From Mesorhizobium sp. Root554 (lineage in GTDB: Bacteria; Pseudomonadota; Alphaproteobacteria; Rhizobiales; Rhizobiaceae), in contig NZ_LMGA01000001.1 in NCBI RefSeq assembly GCF_001427025.1, positions 3,110,016 to 3,174,015 of the forward strand: 64,000 bases of DNA, in the 5' to 3' direction. Positions within the stretch are counted from its first letter, which is position 1. The number at the start of each line of letters is the position of its first letter. The notes under the pieces were generated by a model. It was given only the letters and a program-made list of their open reading frames with translations. It was not told the origin of the DNA and made no database searches. Positions 8,230 through 16,754 of this stretch are shown piece after piece. Both the position numbers and the translations under genes were made by a program.

Positions 8230-9312
8230 TCACGACAGGGGTGCGGTTGATTTCAGCAGAGCGACGAGCTCGCTCTGCCGGTGCGTGCCGGTTTTGGCGA
8301 AGATGCGTTCGAGATAGGTGCGTGCGGTCTTGAGTTTTATGGAAGCGGACATCGCGGCATCGTTTAACGATGTACCGGCGGCAAGAGCAGTCGCCAACTT
8401 CGCTTCCGCGGGTGACAGGTCGAAGAGGCCGGTCAGGATCGACGGCGAGGGAACGAGGTTGCTGGCCGAAACCATGGTGGCGGCGATGATGACATCGCTT
8501 CCCGAAAAAACGTCGTAGGCGCTTCGCCGGATTGGCAGGACATGGATGACAAGCGGCTGCCTTTCGACGGTTGCCGCCAGAGGAATAGAGCGAATTGCCG
8601 TAAAGTGCCCGTCGGACAAGGATTGGATGGCATCGCGGACCATGTCGTCCGCCCGCTTCACGGCCACCGATATTTGGTCGAACGCACGCGGCAGGAAAAC
8701 CTCCGGCAGCGCTTCGAAAAGCGAATTCGTCGCCCGCACCTTGCCGGATGCGCTCATCACCGCCGCCGGCAGGCCGAGCGCCTCGAGTGCCGAAACCGTT
8801 TCGCGCGCCCGTTCCAGTTGAAGCCTAGCGGCGATCAGCCCGCCGCGAGCCAGATGCGGCCGCAACTCGTCAAGCCGGTCGATCTCGTCCTGTCCCGGCT
8901 TGCCTTGCGCGACCCATCGTTCAAACGTCACACCGACCACTTCGCCCGTCGGCATGGGAATGAGCGTGCCGAGCTGCCAACCGAGGCCGATCCTGCCCAT
9001 GACCTCATAGGCAGGATCTGCGGCGAGCTGGCCGGCATCCATGTAGTCGTGGTCGCACAGGAAACCGGCATGGTTCAGTTCCAGGAGGACCTGAGGCCGC
9101 ATACATCGCCGCCACATGCCGCTCGCCATGAAGTCGTCCATGACCGGACGGGTCACGTCGGTGGCTTGCCAGCGTGGCGTGGCGCTATCGGTGATGAGCT
9201 GGAACTCGCCGCTGACCGAACCGGTCCGGAGCGCGATTTCCTGCAGCGTTTCAGGCCAAAGCTCGGGAACGAAAGCGGCTTCGTAGATGCGGTCGATAAC
9301 CGGAGCCCACAT
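8230..9312 (-). CDS. LuxR-type helix-turn-helix regulator, copy 2 of 3
   Basis: This 360-residue protein shares its architecture with both neighbours: an N-terminal IDRIYEAAFVPELWPETL signature, a central region with LERARETVSALEALGLPAAV (also in the others), and a C-terminal LuxR-type helix-turn-helix ending KTGTHRQSELVALL. It lies 9 bases after copy 3 and 4 bases before copy 1. Clear divergence in the sensory region with a conserved DNA-binding end suggests that the three could bind similar sites while sensing different signals. Confidence 0.88.
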   Translation of the reverse strand: MWAPVIDRIYEAAFVPELWPETLQEIALRTGSVSGEFQLITDSATPRWQATDVTRPVMDDFMASGMWRRCMRPQVLLELNHAGFLCDHDYMDAGQLAADPAYEVMGRIGLGWQLGTLIPMPTGEVVGVTFERWVAQGKPGQDEIDRLDELRPHLARGGLIAARLQLERARETVSALEALGLPAAVMSASGKVRATNSLFEALPEVFLPRAFDQISVAVKRADDMVRDAIQSLSDGHFTAIRSIPLAATVERQPLVIHVLPIRRSAYDVFSGSDVIIAATMVSASNLVPSPSILTGLFDLSPAEAKLATALAAGTSLNDAAMSASIKLKTARTYLERIFAKTGTHRQSELVALLKSTAPLS

Positions 9313-9321
9313 TCCACCACC

Positions 9322-10419
9322 TCAGGAAAAAGGAGATATATTCTTCAACAGGCTGATGAGCTCGCTCTGCCGGTGTGTGCCGGTCTTTGCGAATATCCGT
9401 TCAAGATACGTTCTTGCCGTCTTGGCCGTGACTTTGCTCACGGTCGCAGCGGCCTGCAGCGATGCGCCCGTGGCAAGCGAGGTCGCCAGCCTTGCTTCGG
9501 CGGGCGACAGATCGAAAAGCGTTGCCAGGATGCCGGTCGACGGCGGCGAGCCGCCGGCATCGACCATGGTGAGCGCGACAATGACGTCGGCGCTTCCAAA
9601 AATATCCCGCGCGAAGCGGTAGAGCGGCAGAACATGGAGAACGCAAGCGGGCCGGCCTTCATCAGCCGGTATGGCAATGGACCTGACGGGGGGGCCGTTG
9701 GGACCGCTGCGCACCGCGGCCTGGAACAGCGCATTGGCGTTCTTGTCGGCGATCGCCATGCCCTCGAAAGCAGTTGGAGAAAAGATCGCGGTCTGCATCT
9801 CCAGCAATTCATTCGAGACGAGCACGCGGCCGTTCGATGTGAGAACTGCCGCCGGCAGGCCGAGCAGTTGAAGCGTCGAGACGGCAGTCTGCATCCGTTG
9901 CAGCCGCAGGCGCGCGGCAATCAAGCCGGCGCGGGCCAGATGCGGCCGCATGCGGTTCAGTTGCAGGAGCTCGTGCTCGGATGGCCTGTCGGTAGCCTGC
10001 CAGCGATCCATCGAGAACAGCACGATTTCCCCCGTCGGCATTGCGATGAAGGAACCGACCTGGCCGCCTATGCCAAGCGGTTCGGTGAGGTCGAGCCGGG
10101 CACGGTTGCCCTCGATCGCTTCCGACGGAAAGTAGTCCCGGTCATAGATGAACGCGGCCGGCGGCATCATCGAAAACAGCAACTTCACCTCGGAGCTGTT
10201 CTGCCAGCCATCGTTGGCGTCGAATGTTTCCAGCACCGGCCGGATTCTATCGGTGGCGACGAATTTCGGCGAGGTGCGATCCTCGAAGACGATGAACGAA
10301 CCGGAGGCGGAATTCGAAAGGTCGCACAGCGACTCCAGTACGTCGGGCCACAGCTCAGGCACAAAGGCCGCTTCGTAAATGCGGTCGGAGAGACCGCTTT
10401 CAGGTTCAGCAAGGTTCAT
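9322..10419 (-). CDS. LuxR-type helix-turn-helix regulator, copy 3 of 3 (first in operon)
   Basis: The start at 10419 (MNLAEPESGLSDRIYEAAF) brings the shared IDRIYEAAFVPELWP signature to the usual distance from the N-terminus; the frame is open to 10524 but the extra residues have no counterpart in the other copies. The protein has 365 residues, with the C-terminal helix-turn-helix near 300-360 (SPAEARLATSLATGASL ... KTARTYLERIFAKTG). It is the promoter-proximal gene of the trio. A CGGACT-GA-AGTCCG palindrome lies 80 bases upstream and could be an autoregulatory site. Confidence 0.87.
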   Translation of the reverse strand: MNLAEPESGLSDRIYEAAFVPELWPDVLESLCDLSNSASGSFIVFEDRTSPKFVATDRIRPVLETFDANDGWQNSSEVKLLFSMMPPAAFIYDRDYFPSEAIEGNRARLDLTEPLGIGGQVGSFIAMPTGEIVLFSMDRWQATDRPSEHELLQLNRMRPHLARAGLIAARLRLQRMQTAVSTLQLLGLPAAVLTSNGRVLVSNELLEMQTAIFSPTAFEGMAIADKNANALFQAAVRSGPNGPPVRSIAIPADEGRPACVLHVLPLYRFARDIFGSADVIVALTMVDAGGSPPSTGILATLFDLSPAEARLATSLATGASLQAAATVSKVTAKTARTYLERIFAKTGTHRQSELISLLKNISPFS

Positions 10420-10499
10420 GTCGTCCAAACCTGAAGCCGTTGTCCAATGGAAGCGGTTGCTGACATTGCACGCATCGCCGGCTGGCTCGCCCACGATAG

Positions 10500-10513
10500 C
10501 GGACTGAAGTCCG
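10500..10513. promoter_or_regulatory. Palindrome CGGACT-GA-AGTCCG upstream of the LuxR-type trio
   Basis: This perfect 14-bp inverted repeat lies in the 274-base gap between the first LuxR-type gene and the small unknown gene. It differs from the AGTCGGCA palindromes in sequence but has the same 2-base centre. Autoregulation by one of the three regulators is a reasonable guess, supported only by position. Confidence 0.3.
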
Positions 10514-10693
10514 TCATACGGCACAAGGCGCGCCGGTTACGTCGCGGAAGGAAGCTATCGCGGTTTCGTTGAGATGCAAGGTTCTTTTTGCAGTGCGAAA
10601 AGACAATGGGACTTGAACGGACCTGCGGTGGCGAATCCAGCCGGTCCGCCTACGCACGGTCCGGATGCTGGAGACCTGCCTGTTGCAATCCCT

Positions 10694-11002
10694 TCAGCGC
10701 TGGTCGTTGTAGGCCTGCTTCGTTTCGCCCACGGCTCGTGTCAATTCCGAGAACGACATGACGCCGACCTCTCCCTGAGACGTGTTGGCAAGGCGCAGGA
10801 GGCGAACGGGAAAACAGACGGCGTCCCGATTGGCCGGCGACATATCCTCGCAAAAGCGCTCGTCGCCGGTCAGCGACGATTCGGTTCTGGCAAGCGCCAG
10901 CTCGATTTCATCGATGGTGAGAAGCCCTTTGTGAACCAGGGCATTGTTGATGGCCGCCATCGCCATCAAAAGCCCCTCGATCTGCAGGTTTGCAACGTTC
11001 AT
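10694..11002 (-). CDS. Small protein of unknown function (102 aa)
   Basis: I do not recognise a family. The 102-residue frame starts with ATG after an SD-like GGGAGTAAACGCG. The first half (residues 8-45) reads as two amphipathic helices, and the protein has two cysteines (residues 51 and 63) but no membrane segment or signal peptide. It lies 39 bases after the Crp/Fnr-type gene on the same strand and could be cotranscribed with it. It is probably a cytosolic accessory or regulatory protein; that is inference from size and context. Confidence 0.65.
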   Translation of the reverse strand: MNVANLQIEGLLMAMAAINNALVHKGLLTIDEIELALARTESSLTGDERFCEDMSPANRDAVCFPVRLLRLANTSQGEVGVMSFSELTRAVGETKQAYNDQR

Positions 11003-11041
11003 CGCGTTTACTCCCTATGGCTATCGACCAGGTCCGACTGA

Positions 11042-11797
11042 CTACCGCGGCTCATTCCTGAGGCTGAGATAGGTCGGATCGAACTCAGCCAGCGACGCAA
11101 GGCGATCGAAATCAGGAAGGCGCACAGTCGGGTTCTTCCACTCGACCAGTCCCGTGTTCTTGAGCTGCTGCAGCTTCTTGTTCACATGCACGATCGAAAG
11201 TCCGAGCACATCCGCCAACTGCGCCTGTGTCAACGGCAATTCGAACCGGAAGTCCGTCGCTGCCCCCGCGGCTTCGAACCTTCGATAGAGTTCGCAGAAC
11301 AGATGGGCGATCTGCTGTTCGACCGACCGCCGGCCCAGGCAAGTGATCCAGGTGCGTTGGATGGCGCCGTCGATCACCGTCGACAGCCAGAAGAGCCGAC
11401 CGAGATGATGGCTTTGCTCCGTCACCGATCGGATCGCCGTATGAGGTACGAAGGAAACTTCGCAGGGGCCCATCGCGACCACGCTGTGGTCCATGGTCTT
11501 GAGAAGATAGGCGTGAAGATCGACGAAATCGCCGGAGATATGGAGAGCGGTGATCTGGCGTCCGCCACCGCTGACAGACTGGCTGCGCGCCGCCAGCCCA
11601 TGCAGCATCAGGCAGCTTTCCTGCGGGCGCGAACCCTCCGCGACAATATCCTCATCGGACCTGAATCGCACCTTTCGCATCGGCAGCCTCTCGATGAGGG
11701 CGATGTCTTCCTTCGATAAGTTATCCCGGCGTTGCAACATGCGGATGAAAGAGGAGATGTCGCTCGTGCCTGTCGTTCGATTGGCTGAATCGCTCAT
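11042..11797 (-). CDS. Crp/Fnr family transcriptional regulator
   Basis: This 251-residue protein has an N-terminal cyclic-nucleotide-binding-like beta barrel (about residues 30-150; VAEGSRPQESCLMLHGLAAR and ITALHISGDFVDLHAYLL are typical). A C-terminal Crp-type helix-turn-helix follows (about 180-235; LTQAQLADVLGLSIVHVNKK). It lacks an N-terminal cluster of cysteines, so it is not an oxygen-sensing Fnr of the iron-sulfur type. This subgroup of small Crp-like regulators is abundant in rhizobia and mostly uncharacterised. The gene may be cotranscribed with the small protein downstream. Confidence 0.9.
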   Translation of the reverse strand: MSDSANRTTGTSDISSFIRMLQRRDNLSKEDIALIERLPMRKVRFRSDEDIVAEGSRPQESCLMLHGLAARSQSVSGGGRQITALHISGDFVDLHAYLLKTMDHSVVAMGPCEVSFVPHTAIRSVTEQSHHLGRLFWLSTVIDGAIQRTWITCLGRRSVEQQIAHLFCELYRRFEAAGAATDFRFELPLTQAQLADVLGLSIVHVNKKLQQLKNTGLVEWKNPTVRLPDFDRLASLAEFDPTYLSLRNEPR

Positions 11798-11883
11798 AGT
11801 TGAAGAACGCTTCTGTCTTTCACGGGTTCCTGGTCATCATAAGCACGAGAAGAGGGGGCCGAAAGCCGGCAGATGATGGTTGT

Positions 11884-12777
11884 TCATTTGCCGGCTTCGC
11901 TCTGCAGCCAGGAAACGAGACGTTCGCTTTGCTTGTCGGGCGAACGCGGCGGCACCAGCCAGTAGCCGCGGTGCGGCGCCTGCAATGCCGGCCCGGCTTT
12001 CACCAGCACACGCGACCGCAGCAGCCCGTCGATCAGGCCCATCCAGCCCAGCGCGACGCCCTGGTTTTCGCTCGCTGCCTGGGTGACCAGCGAATAGGTG
12101 TTGAAGCTGATGTCCCCTTCATGACCCGCCGGCTCGCGCGCCAGCCCGAGCCCGTCGAAATAGCGGTTCCAGTCGAACCACGGCGCCGGCGCCAGCGCAT
12201 CCAGATGGATGAGGCGCGCCCGCGCCAGCATCTTCGGATCGGCCAGGAGATCGTTCCGGTCGAGATAGTCCAGGGTGCAGACAGGCACGACCTCTTCCCG
12301 CAGAAGGATCGAGGCATTGGCGTCGAAACTGCCCTGTTCGCCGAACGGAATGGCGATGTCGCTCTCTCCCACATCTTCCTGCCTCAGCCTCTGCGTTGCG
12401 ACGATCTGGATGTCGATTTCGGGATAGAGCAGGCGGAAAGCGTGCATTTTCGGGATCAGCCACAGCGAAGAGAAGGCGTAGTCCGTGTGCAGGCGCAGCG
12501 ACGGCCGTTCCGCCATGGCTTCGTATTCACGCATCAGCGCATCGATATCGGTCACCGCGCGCTCGGCGATTTCGTAAAGCCGCCGCCCCTTCGCGGTGAG
12601 TTCAACGCCATGGCGGTGCCGGTTCAGCACGGCAAAGCCGGCCTGCTCTTCCAGCCGCTTGATCTGGTAACTGACCCCCGGCTGCGACAGCCCGAGGGCG
12701 CCGGCGGCCGACGAGAAGCTGCCGCGCCGCACCGTCTCGGCGAGAATACGCATCCATCCGGCGTCCAGTTTTCGCAT
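11884..12777 (-). CDS. LysR family regulator of choline-sulfate use
   Basis: This 297-residue protein has a LysR winged helix-turn-helix at residues 10-65 (SFSSAAGALGLSQPGVSYQIKRLE) and a periplasmic-binding-protein-like effector domain after residue 90. It faces the choline-sulfatase gene across 135 bases. LysR proteins in this position form a recognised subgroup, the choline sulfate utilisation regulators. It probably activates betC and choX in response to choline or choline sulfate. The family is certain; the ligand rests on gene position. Confidence 0.88.
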   Translation of the reverse strand: MRKLDAGWMRILAETVRRGSFSSAAGALGLSQPGVSYQIKRLEEQAGFAVLNRHRHGVELTAKGRRLYEIAERAVTDIDALMREYEAMAERPSLRLHTDYAFSSLWLIPKMHAFRLLYPEIDIQIVATQRLRQEDVGESDIAIPFGEQGSFDANASILLREEVVPVCTLDYLDRNDLLADPKMLARARLIHLDALAPAPWFDWNRYFDGLGLAREPAGHEGDISFNTYSLVTQAASENQGVALGWMGLIDGLLRSRVLVKAGPALQAPHRGYWLVPPRSPDKQSERLVSWLQSEAGK

Positions 12778-12788
12778 GAATATAAAAT

Positions 12789-12801
12789 TTCCTTATGGGA
12801 A
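12789..12801. promoter_or_regulatory. Candidate LysR-type operator in the betC divergent promoter region
   Basis: The interrupted dyad TTCC-TTATG-GGAA lies 12 bases upstream of the LysR start and 112 bases before betC, in an AT-rich patch. LysR regulators typically bind T-N11-A dyads in such divergent gaps. The dyad is short, so this is a weak positional call. Confidence 0.3.
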
Positions 12802-12912
12802 CCATTGGAAAATAACCCGTTTACAGCGCGATGGCCAGATTTCTTAATGACATCTCGCCAACGGAGCGTCCGGCTTCGCCCGGCGACGCATCCGCTGGCG
12901 AGTGAGTTTGGA

Positions 12913-14427
12913 ATGGCGCAGCCGAACATCCTCATCCTGATGGTGGACCAGCTCAACGGAACGCTGTTTCCCGATGGGCCGGCCGATTTCCTTCACGCGC
13001 CCAATCTGAAGTCGCTTGCGGCACGTTCGGTACGCTTTGCCAACACCTATACGGCAAGCCCGCTCTGCGCCCCGGCGCGGGCATCGTTCATGTCCGGGCA
13101 ATTGCCGCAGCGTACGCGCGTCTATGACAACGCCGCCGAGTTCGCCTCCGATATCCCGACCTATGCGCATCACCTGCGCGCTGCTGGCTACGCAACAACC
13201 CTTTGCGGAAAAATGCATTTCGTCGGGCCCGATCAGCTCCATGGTTTCGAGGAGCGGCTGACCACCGACATCTACCCCGCCGACTTCGGCTGGACGCCGG
13301 ACTATGCCAAGCCCGGCGAGCGCATCGACTGGTGGTATCATAATCTAGGCTCGGTGACCGGGGCCGGCGTCGCCGAAATCACCAACCAGATGGAGTATGA
13401 CGACGAGGTCGCCTATCACGCCACGCGCAAGCTCTACGATCTTGCCCGGGGCCATGACGAGCGCCCCTGGTGCCTGACTGTCAGCTTCACCCATCCGCAC
13501 GATCCTTACGTCGCCCGCCGCAAATATTGGGATCTCTACCAGGATTGCCCGGCGCTGGATCCCGAGATTGGTCCTATTGCCTATGAAGATCACGATTTGC
13601 ATTCGCAGCGCCTGCTCGACGCCTGCGACCACACCGCTTTCGCCATCACGCCGGACGATGTGCGCCGCGCCCGCCGCGGCTATTTCGCCAGCATCTCCTA
13701 CATCGACGAGAAGATCGGCGAGATACTCGAGGTGCTGGAGCGCGGGCGCATGGCCGAGGACACAATCGTGCTGTTCGTCTCCGACCACGGCGACATGCTG
13801 GGTGAGCGCGGCCTCTGGTTCAAGATGAGCTTCTTCGAGAGTTCGGCGCGCGTGCCGCTGATGATCGCCGCGCCCGGCTGGTCGCCGAAGCGGCTCGACG
13901 CACCCGTCTCGACGCTCGACGTGCTGCCGACTCTGGCCGGCCTCGCCGGCCTCGACATCGGCGGTCTGGCGCCATGGATTGATGGCGAGGACCTCGCGCC
14001 GTTGGCGGCAGGAACCGGTCGGCGGGGCCCGGTGCCGATGGAATACGCGGCGGAAGGGTCGCAAGCGCCGCTGGTGTGCCTGCGCGAGGGCCGCCACAAG
14101 CTTGTGTTATGTGACCGGGACCCGCCGATGCTGTTCGATATCGAGGCCGATCCGCATGAGCTCGCCAACCTTGCCGCCAACCCCGCGCATCAGGGGGCAT
14201 TGGCCACTCTGACAGCGAAAGCGCGCGCCCGCTGGGATCTCGCAAGCTATGACGCCGCCGTGCGCGAAAGCCAGGCCCGCCGCCGCGTCGTCTATGAAGC
14301 GTTGCGCAACGGCGCCTACTACCCATGGGACTACCAGCCTTTGCAGAAGGCCTCGGAACGCTACATGCGCAACCACATGGATTTGAACGTGCTGGAGGAA
14401 AGCCAACGCTTTCCCCGCGGCGAATGA
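12913..14427 (+). CDS. betC: Choline-sulfatase
   Basis: The protein has 504 residues when started at MAQPNILILMVDQLNG; the frame is open far upstream, but that stretch is antisense to the LysR gene. BetC hydrolyses choline-O-sulfate to choline and sulfate in the cytoplasm, feeding glycine betaine synthesis or carbon and sulfur supply. The sulfatase signature C52-A-P-A-R56 marks the cysteine converted to formylglycine. Metal-binding D12-Q13 near the N-terminus and SDHGDMLGE further on are also present. Length and C-terminus (ending near NVLEESQRFPRGE) fit the family. The choX gene follows after 31 bases, and the divergent LysR is the likely activator. Confidence 0.95.
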   Translation: MAQPNILILMVDQLNGTLFPDGPADFLHAPNLKSLAARSVRFANTYTASPLCAPARASFMSGQLPQRTRVYDNAAEFASDIPTYAHHLRAAGYATTLCGKMHFVGPDQLHGFEERLTTDIYPADFGWTPDYAKPGERIDWWYHNLGSVTGAGVAEITNQMEYDDEVAYHATRKLYDLARGHDERPWCLTVSFTHPHDPYVARRKYWDLYQDCPALDPEIGPIAYEDHDLHSQRLLDACDHTAFAITPDDVRRARRGYFASISYIDEKIGEILEVLERGRMAEDTIVLFVSDHGDMLGERGLWFKMSFFESSARVPLMIAAPGWSPKRLDAPVSTLDVLPTLAGLAGLDIGGLAPWIDGEDLAPLAAGTGRRGPVPMEYAAEGSQAPLVCLREGRHKLVLCDRDPPMLFDIEADPHELANLAANPAHQGALATLTAKARARWDLASYDAAVRESQARRRVVYEALRNGAYYPWDYQPLQKASERYMRNHMDLNVLEESQRFPRGE

Positions 14428-14458
14428 ACGAACAACAACAGGGAACAGGAGCAGTCAC

Positions 14459-15394
14459 ATGAACAAGATGGGAATGCGTGCCGCAGGATTTGGATTGGTG
14501 ATGGCGCTGGCGGCCGGCCAGGCGATGGCGGCGGATGCCGAAAGCTGCAAGAAGGTCAGGCTGTCGGACGTCGGCTGGACCGACATCCAGGTGACGACCG
14601 CCACCACGGCAGCCGTTCTGGAAGCGCTCGGTTACGAGCCGGAAATCACCCAGCTGACCGTACCGGTGACCTTCGCCGCGCTGAAGGACAAGGATATGGA
14701 CGTCTTCCTCGGCAACTGGATGCCCTCGCAGACCGAGGCGATCAAGCCCTATGCGGACGAGGGCGCATTCGACGTGGTCGGCCAGAATTTGGAAGGCGCG
14801 GGCTTCGGCCTCGTGGTTCCCGACTATGTTCAGGCTGAAGGCGTCAAGGACATTAAAGATCTTGGCAAGTTCAAGGACAAGTTCAACGCCAAGATTTACG
14901 GCATCGAGGCGGGCGCGGCCGGCAACAAGAACATCCAGAATCTGATCGACGATCCGAAGAATGGGCTCGAGGGCTTCGAGCTCGTGGAATCCTCCGAAGC
15001 CGGAATGCTGACGGAGGCCGAGCAGACCATGAAGGCCAAGGACTGGGTCGTGTTCCTCGGCTGGACGCCGCACCCGGTTATGGGCGGAATGAAGATCAAA
15101 TATCTCGGCGGCATGGAGGCTTCAGGCTTCGGCGAAGCCAAGGTGTTCACCAACACCCGCAAGGGCTATGCGGCCGAATGCCCGAATGTCGGCGCCTTCA
15201 TCAAGAACGTCAAGTTCACCCTGCCGATGGAGAACGTGATGATGGATGCAGTCATCAAGGGCGGCAACCCTGGCGACGTGGCGAAGGATTGGCTCAAGGC
15301 CAACCCGGATGCGGTCACGCCGTGGCTCGCCGGCGTCACCACTTTCGACGGCGGCGATGCGGTGGCGGCGGTCAAGGCCGCGCTCGCCAACTAG
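14459..15394 (+). CDS. choX: Choline ABC transporter substrate-binding protein
   Basis: This 311-residue protein has a signal peptide (hydrophobic residues 8-22, cut after AMA near 24) and the ChoX/OpuAC pattern of a periplasmic quaternary-amine binder (VRLSDVGWTDI, VFLGNWMPSQ, YGIEAGAAGN). It would deliver choline to an inner-membrane transporter. The permease (choW) and ATPase (choV) that usually follow are absent; the next gene is thiD on the opposite strand, and the two stop codons overlap in a single CTAG. The partner subunits must be encoded elsewhere, or this binder serves another transporter. Confidence 0.93.
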   Translation: MNKMGMRAAGFGLVMALAAGQAMAADAESCKKVRLSDVGWTDIQVTTATTAAVLEALGYEPEITQLTVPVTFAALKDKDMDVFLGNWMPSQTEAIKPYADEGAFDVVGQNLEGAGFGLVVPDYVQAEGVKDIKDLGKFKDKFNAKIYGIEAGAAGNKNIQNLIDDPKNGLEGFELVESSEAGMLTEAEQTMKAKDWVVFLGWTPHPVMGGMKIKYLGGMEASGFGEAKVFTNTRKGYAAECPNVGAFIKNVKFTLPMENVMMDAVIKGGNPGDVAKDWLKANPDAVTPWLAGVTTFDGGDAVAAVKAALAN

Positions 15395-16152
15395 GCGGTC
15401 TGCCGGGCGGATATTTGCTCTGTGAGCCGGTCGAGGACATAGGCCTTCGACCGGCTTACGCTTTCCTCCAGCGATCTCCCCAGCGCTATGTTCGCGGCAA
15501 TCGCGCTGGCGAGCATGCAGCCGGTGCCGCGCATTTCGGCGTCGATCCTGGGTGCATCGAAGCTGACTGGCGAAATGCCTCGCTCCACCAAAATATCGGT
15601 CGACGTGTCACCCGTTCCATGCCCGCCCTTGACCAACACCGCGCGAGCGCCTTGATCGACCAGCAGGCCAGCCTGATGGATAGTCTCGGCCTCGTTCCCT
15701 GCCGGCTCGCTTTGCGTCAGAAGGGCAAGCTCTGGCAGGTTCGGCGTCACCAGCCGGCAAAGCGGCAGAAGTTGGCCTTTTAGCGCCGTGCGTCCTGTCG
15801 CGTCGAGCAGAAGTCTGCCCGAAGTAGTCGCCAGAACCGGGTCCAGCACCACTGCAAGCGTCGGGTGATCGTCCAGAACCGCCGTGACCGCATCGATGAT
15901 TGCCGCGGTGCCGAGCATGCCGAGCTTGATCGCGGCCACTTCATTGGCCTCGAGCGCCGCGCGCATCTGCGCGGCGACGAGATCGGGCTGCACAAGTTCG
16001 ACTGCGCCGACTTCCCGATGCGTCTGCACCGTGATCGCCGTGACGGCGAGGCAGGCGCGCAATCCGAAAGCCGAAACGGTCTCGATATCGCGCGCAATGC
16101 CCGCACCGCCGCTGGCGTCCGAACCGGCGACGATCAGCACATGCTTCGTCAT
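15391..16152 (-). CDS. thiD: Hydroxymethylpyrimidine/phosphomethylpyrimidine kinase
   Basis: ThiD phosphorylates hydroxymethylpyrimidine twice to give the pyrophosphate used by ThiE. The 253-residue protein opens with [21 protein letters not shown], the family's N-terminal motif, and has MRGTGCMLASAIAANIALG near residue 210, the ribokinase-fold catalytic and anion-hole region. The ATG at 16152 overlaps the thiE stop (ATGA); a second ATG lies 6 bases upstream. It is the last gene of the thiamine operon, convergent with choX. Confidence 0.93.
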   Translation of the reverse strand: MTKHVLIVAGSDASGGAGIARDIETVSAFGLRACLAVTAITVQTHREVGAVELVQPDLVAAQMRAALEANEVAAIKLGMLGTAAIIDAVTAVLDDHPTLAVVLDPVLATTSGRLLLDATGRTALKGQLLPLCRLVTPNLPELALLTQSEPAGNEAETIHQAGLLVDQGARAVLVKGGHGTGDTSTDILVERGISPVSFDAPRIDAEMRGTGCMLASAIAANIALGRSLEESVSRSKAYVLDRLTEQISARQTA

Positions 16153-16754
16153 CGCCATGGCGCCGTCGCCGCGATCCATTCGCGCGTGCGGCCCTCGGGA
16201 TCGGCTTTGCGGGTGATGTCGGTCACCACCGCCGCGCTGTCCGCGCCTTGCGCGAAAACACCGGGCAGCCTCTCGGGGTTCAGCCCGCCAATGGCGACCA
16301 GCGGCGTCGTACCGACAAGCTTCTTCCATCTGCCGATGCGCTCCAGGCCCTGCGGTTCCCACTTCATCTTTTTCAGGATGGTGGGGTAGACCGGCCCCAG
16401 CGCGACATAGTCCGGCTTACAGGCAAGGGCGGTTTCCAGCTCGGCATGGTCATGTGTGCTCAGCCCCAGCCTCATGCCGGCAGCGCGGATGGCGTCGAGG
16501 TCGGCGGCGGCGAGATCCTCCTGGCCGAGATGGACGAAATCGCAGCCCTCCTCGATAGCCAACTGCCAGAAATCGTTGACGATCAGTTGGCAGTCATGGT
16601 GCGAACAGATCGTTTTGGCCGCGCGGATTTCCCGGCGCAGTCCCGCCTCGTCCATCTCCTTGATGCGCAGCTGCGCTAGCCTGACACCGAGCGGCGCCAG
16701 CCGCTCGATCCACGCCGCGCTGTCGACGATCAGGTAGAACGGGTCGAGTTTCAC
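16149..16754 (-). CDS. thiE: Thiamine-phosphate synthase
   Basis: ThiE joins hydroxymethylpyrimidine pyrophosphate and the thiazole phosphate to make thiamine phosphate. The start is a GTG at 16754 overlapping the thiG stop as GTGA, giving 201 residues. Family features include [10 protein letters not shown] (strand 2), VNDFWQLA near residue 60, VHLGQEDL and the [11 protein letters not shown] segment. The N-terminus [11 protein letters not shown] fits the shorter rhizobial form. The overlaps on both sides imply translational coupling within thiC-O-S-G-E-D. Confidence 0.92.
   Translation of the reverse strand: MKLDPFYLIVDSAAWIERLAPLGVRLAQLRIKEMDEAGLRREIRAAKTICSHHDCQLIVNDFWQLAIEEGCDFVHLGQEDLAAADLDAIRAAGMRLGLSTHDHAELETALACKPDYVALGPVYPTILKKMKWEPQGLERIGRWKKLVGTTPLVAIGGLNPERLPGVFAQGADSAAVVTDITRKADPEGRTREWIAATAPWR

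Noticed and set aside
8542..10434. A 630-codon plus-strand frame opposite the LuxR-type genes
   Set aside because: The minus-strand genes have conserved helix-turn-helix domains in tandem; the plus-strand frame has none and repeats the shadow pattern of the three paralogues.
11800..12912. Extension of the choline-sulfatase frame about 370 codons upstream
   Set aside because: The extension is antisense to the LysR gene and has no sulfatase or other domain; the family's N-terminus begins at 12913.
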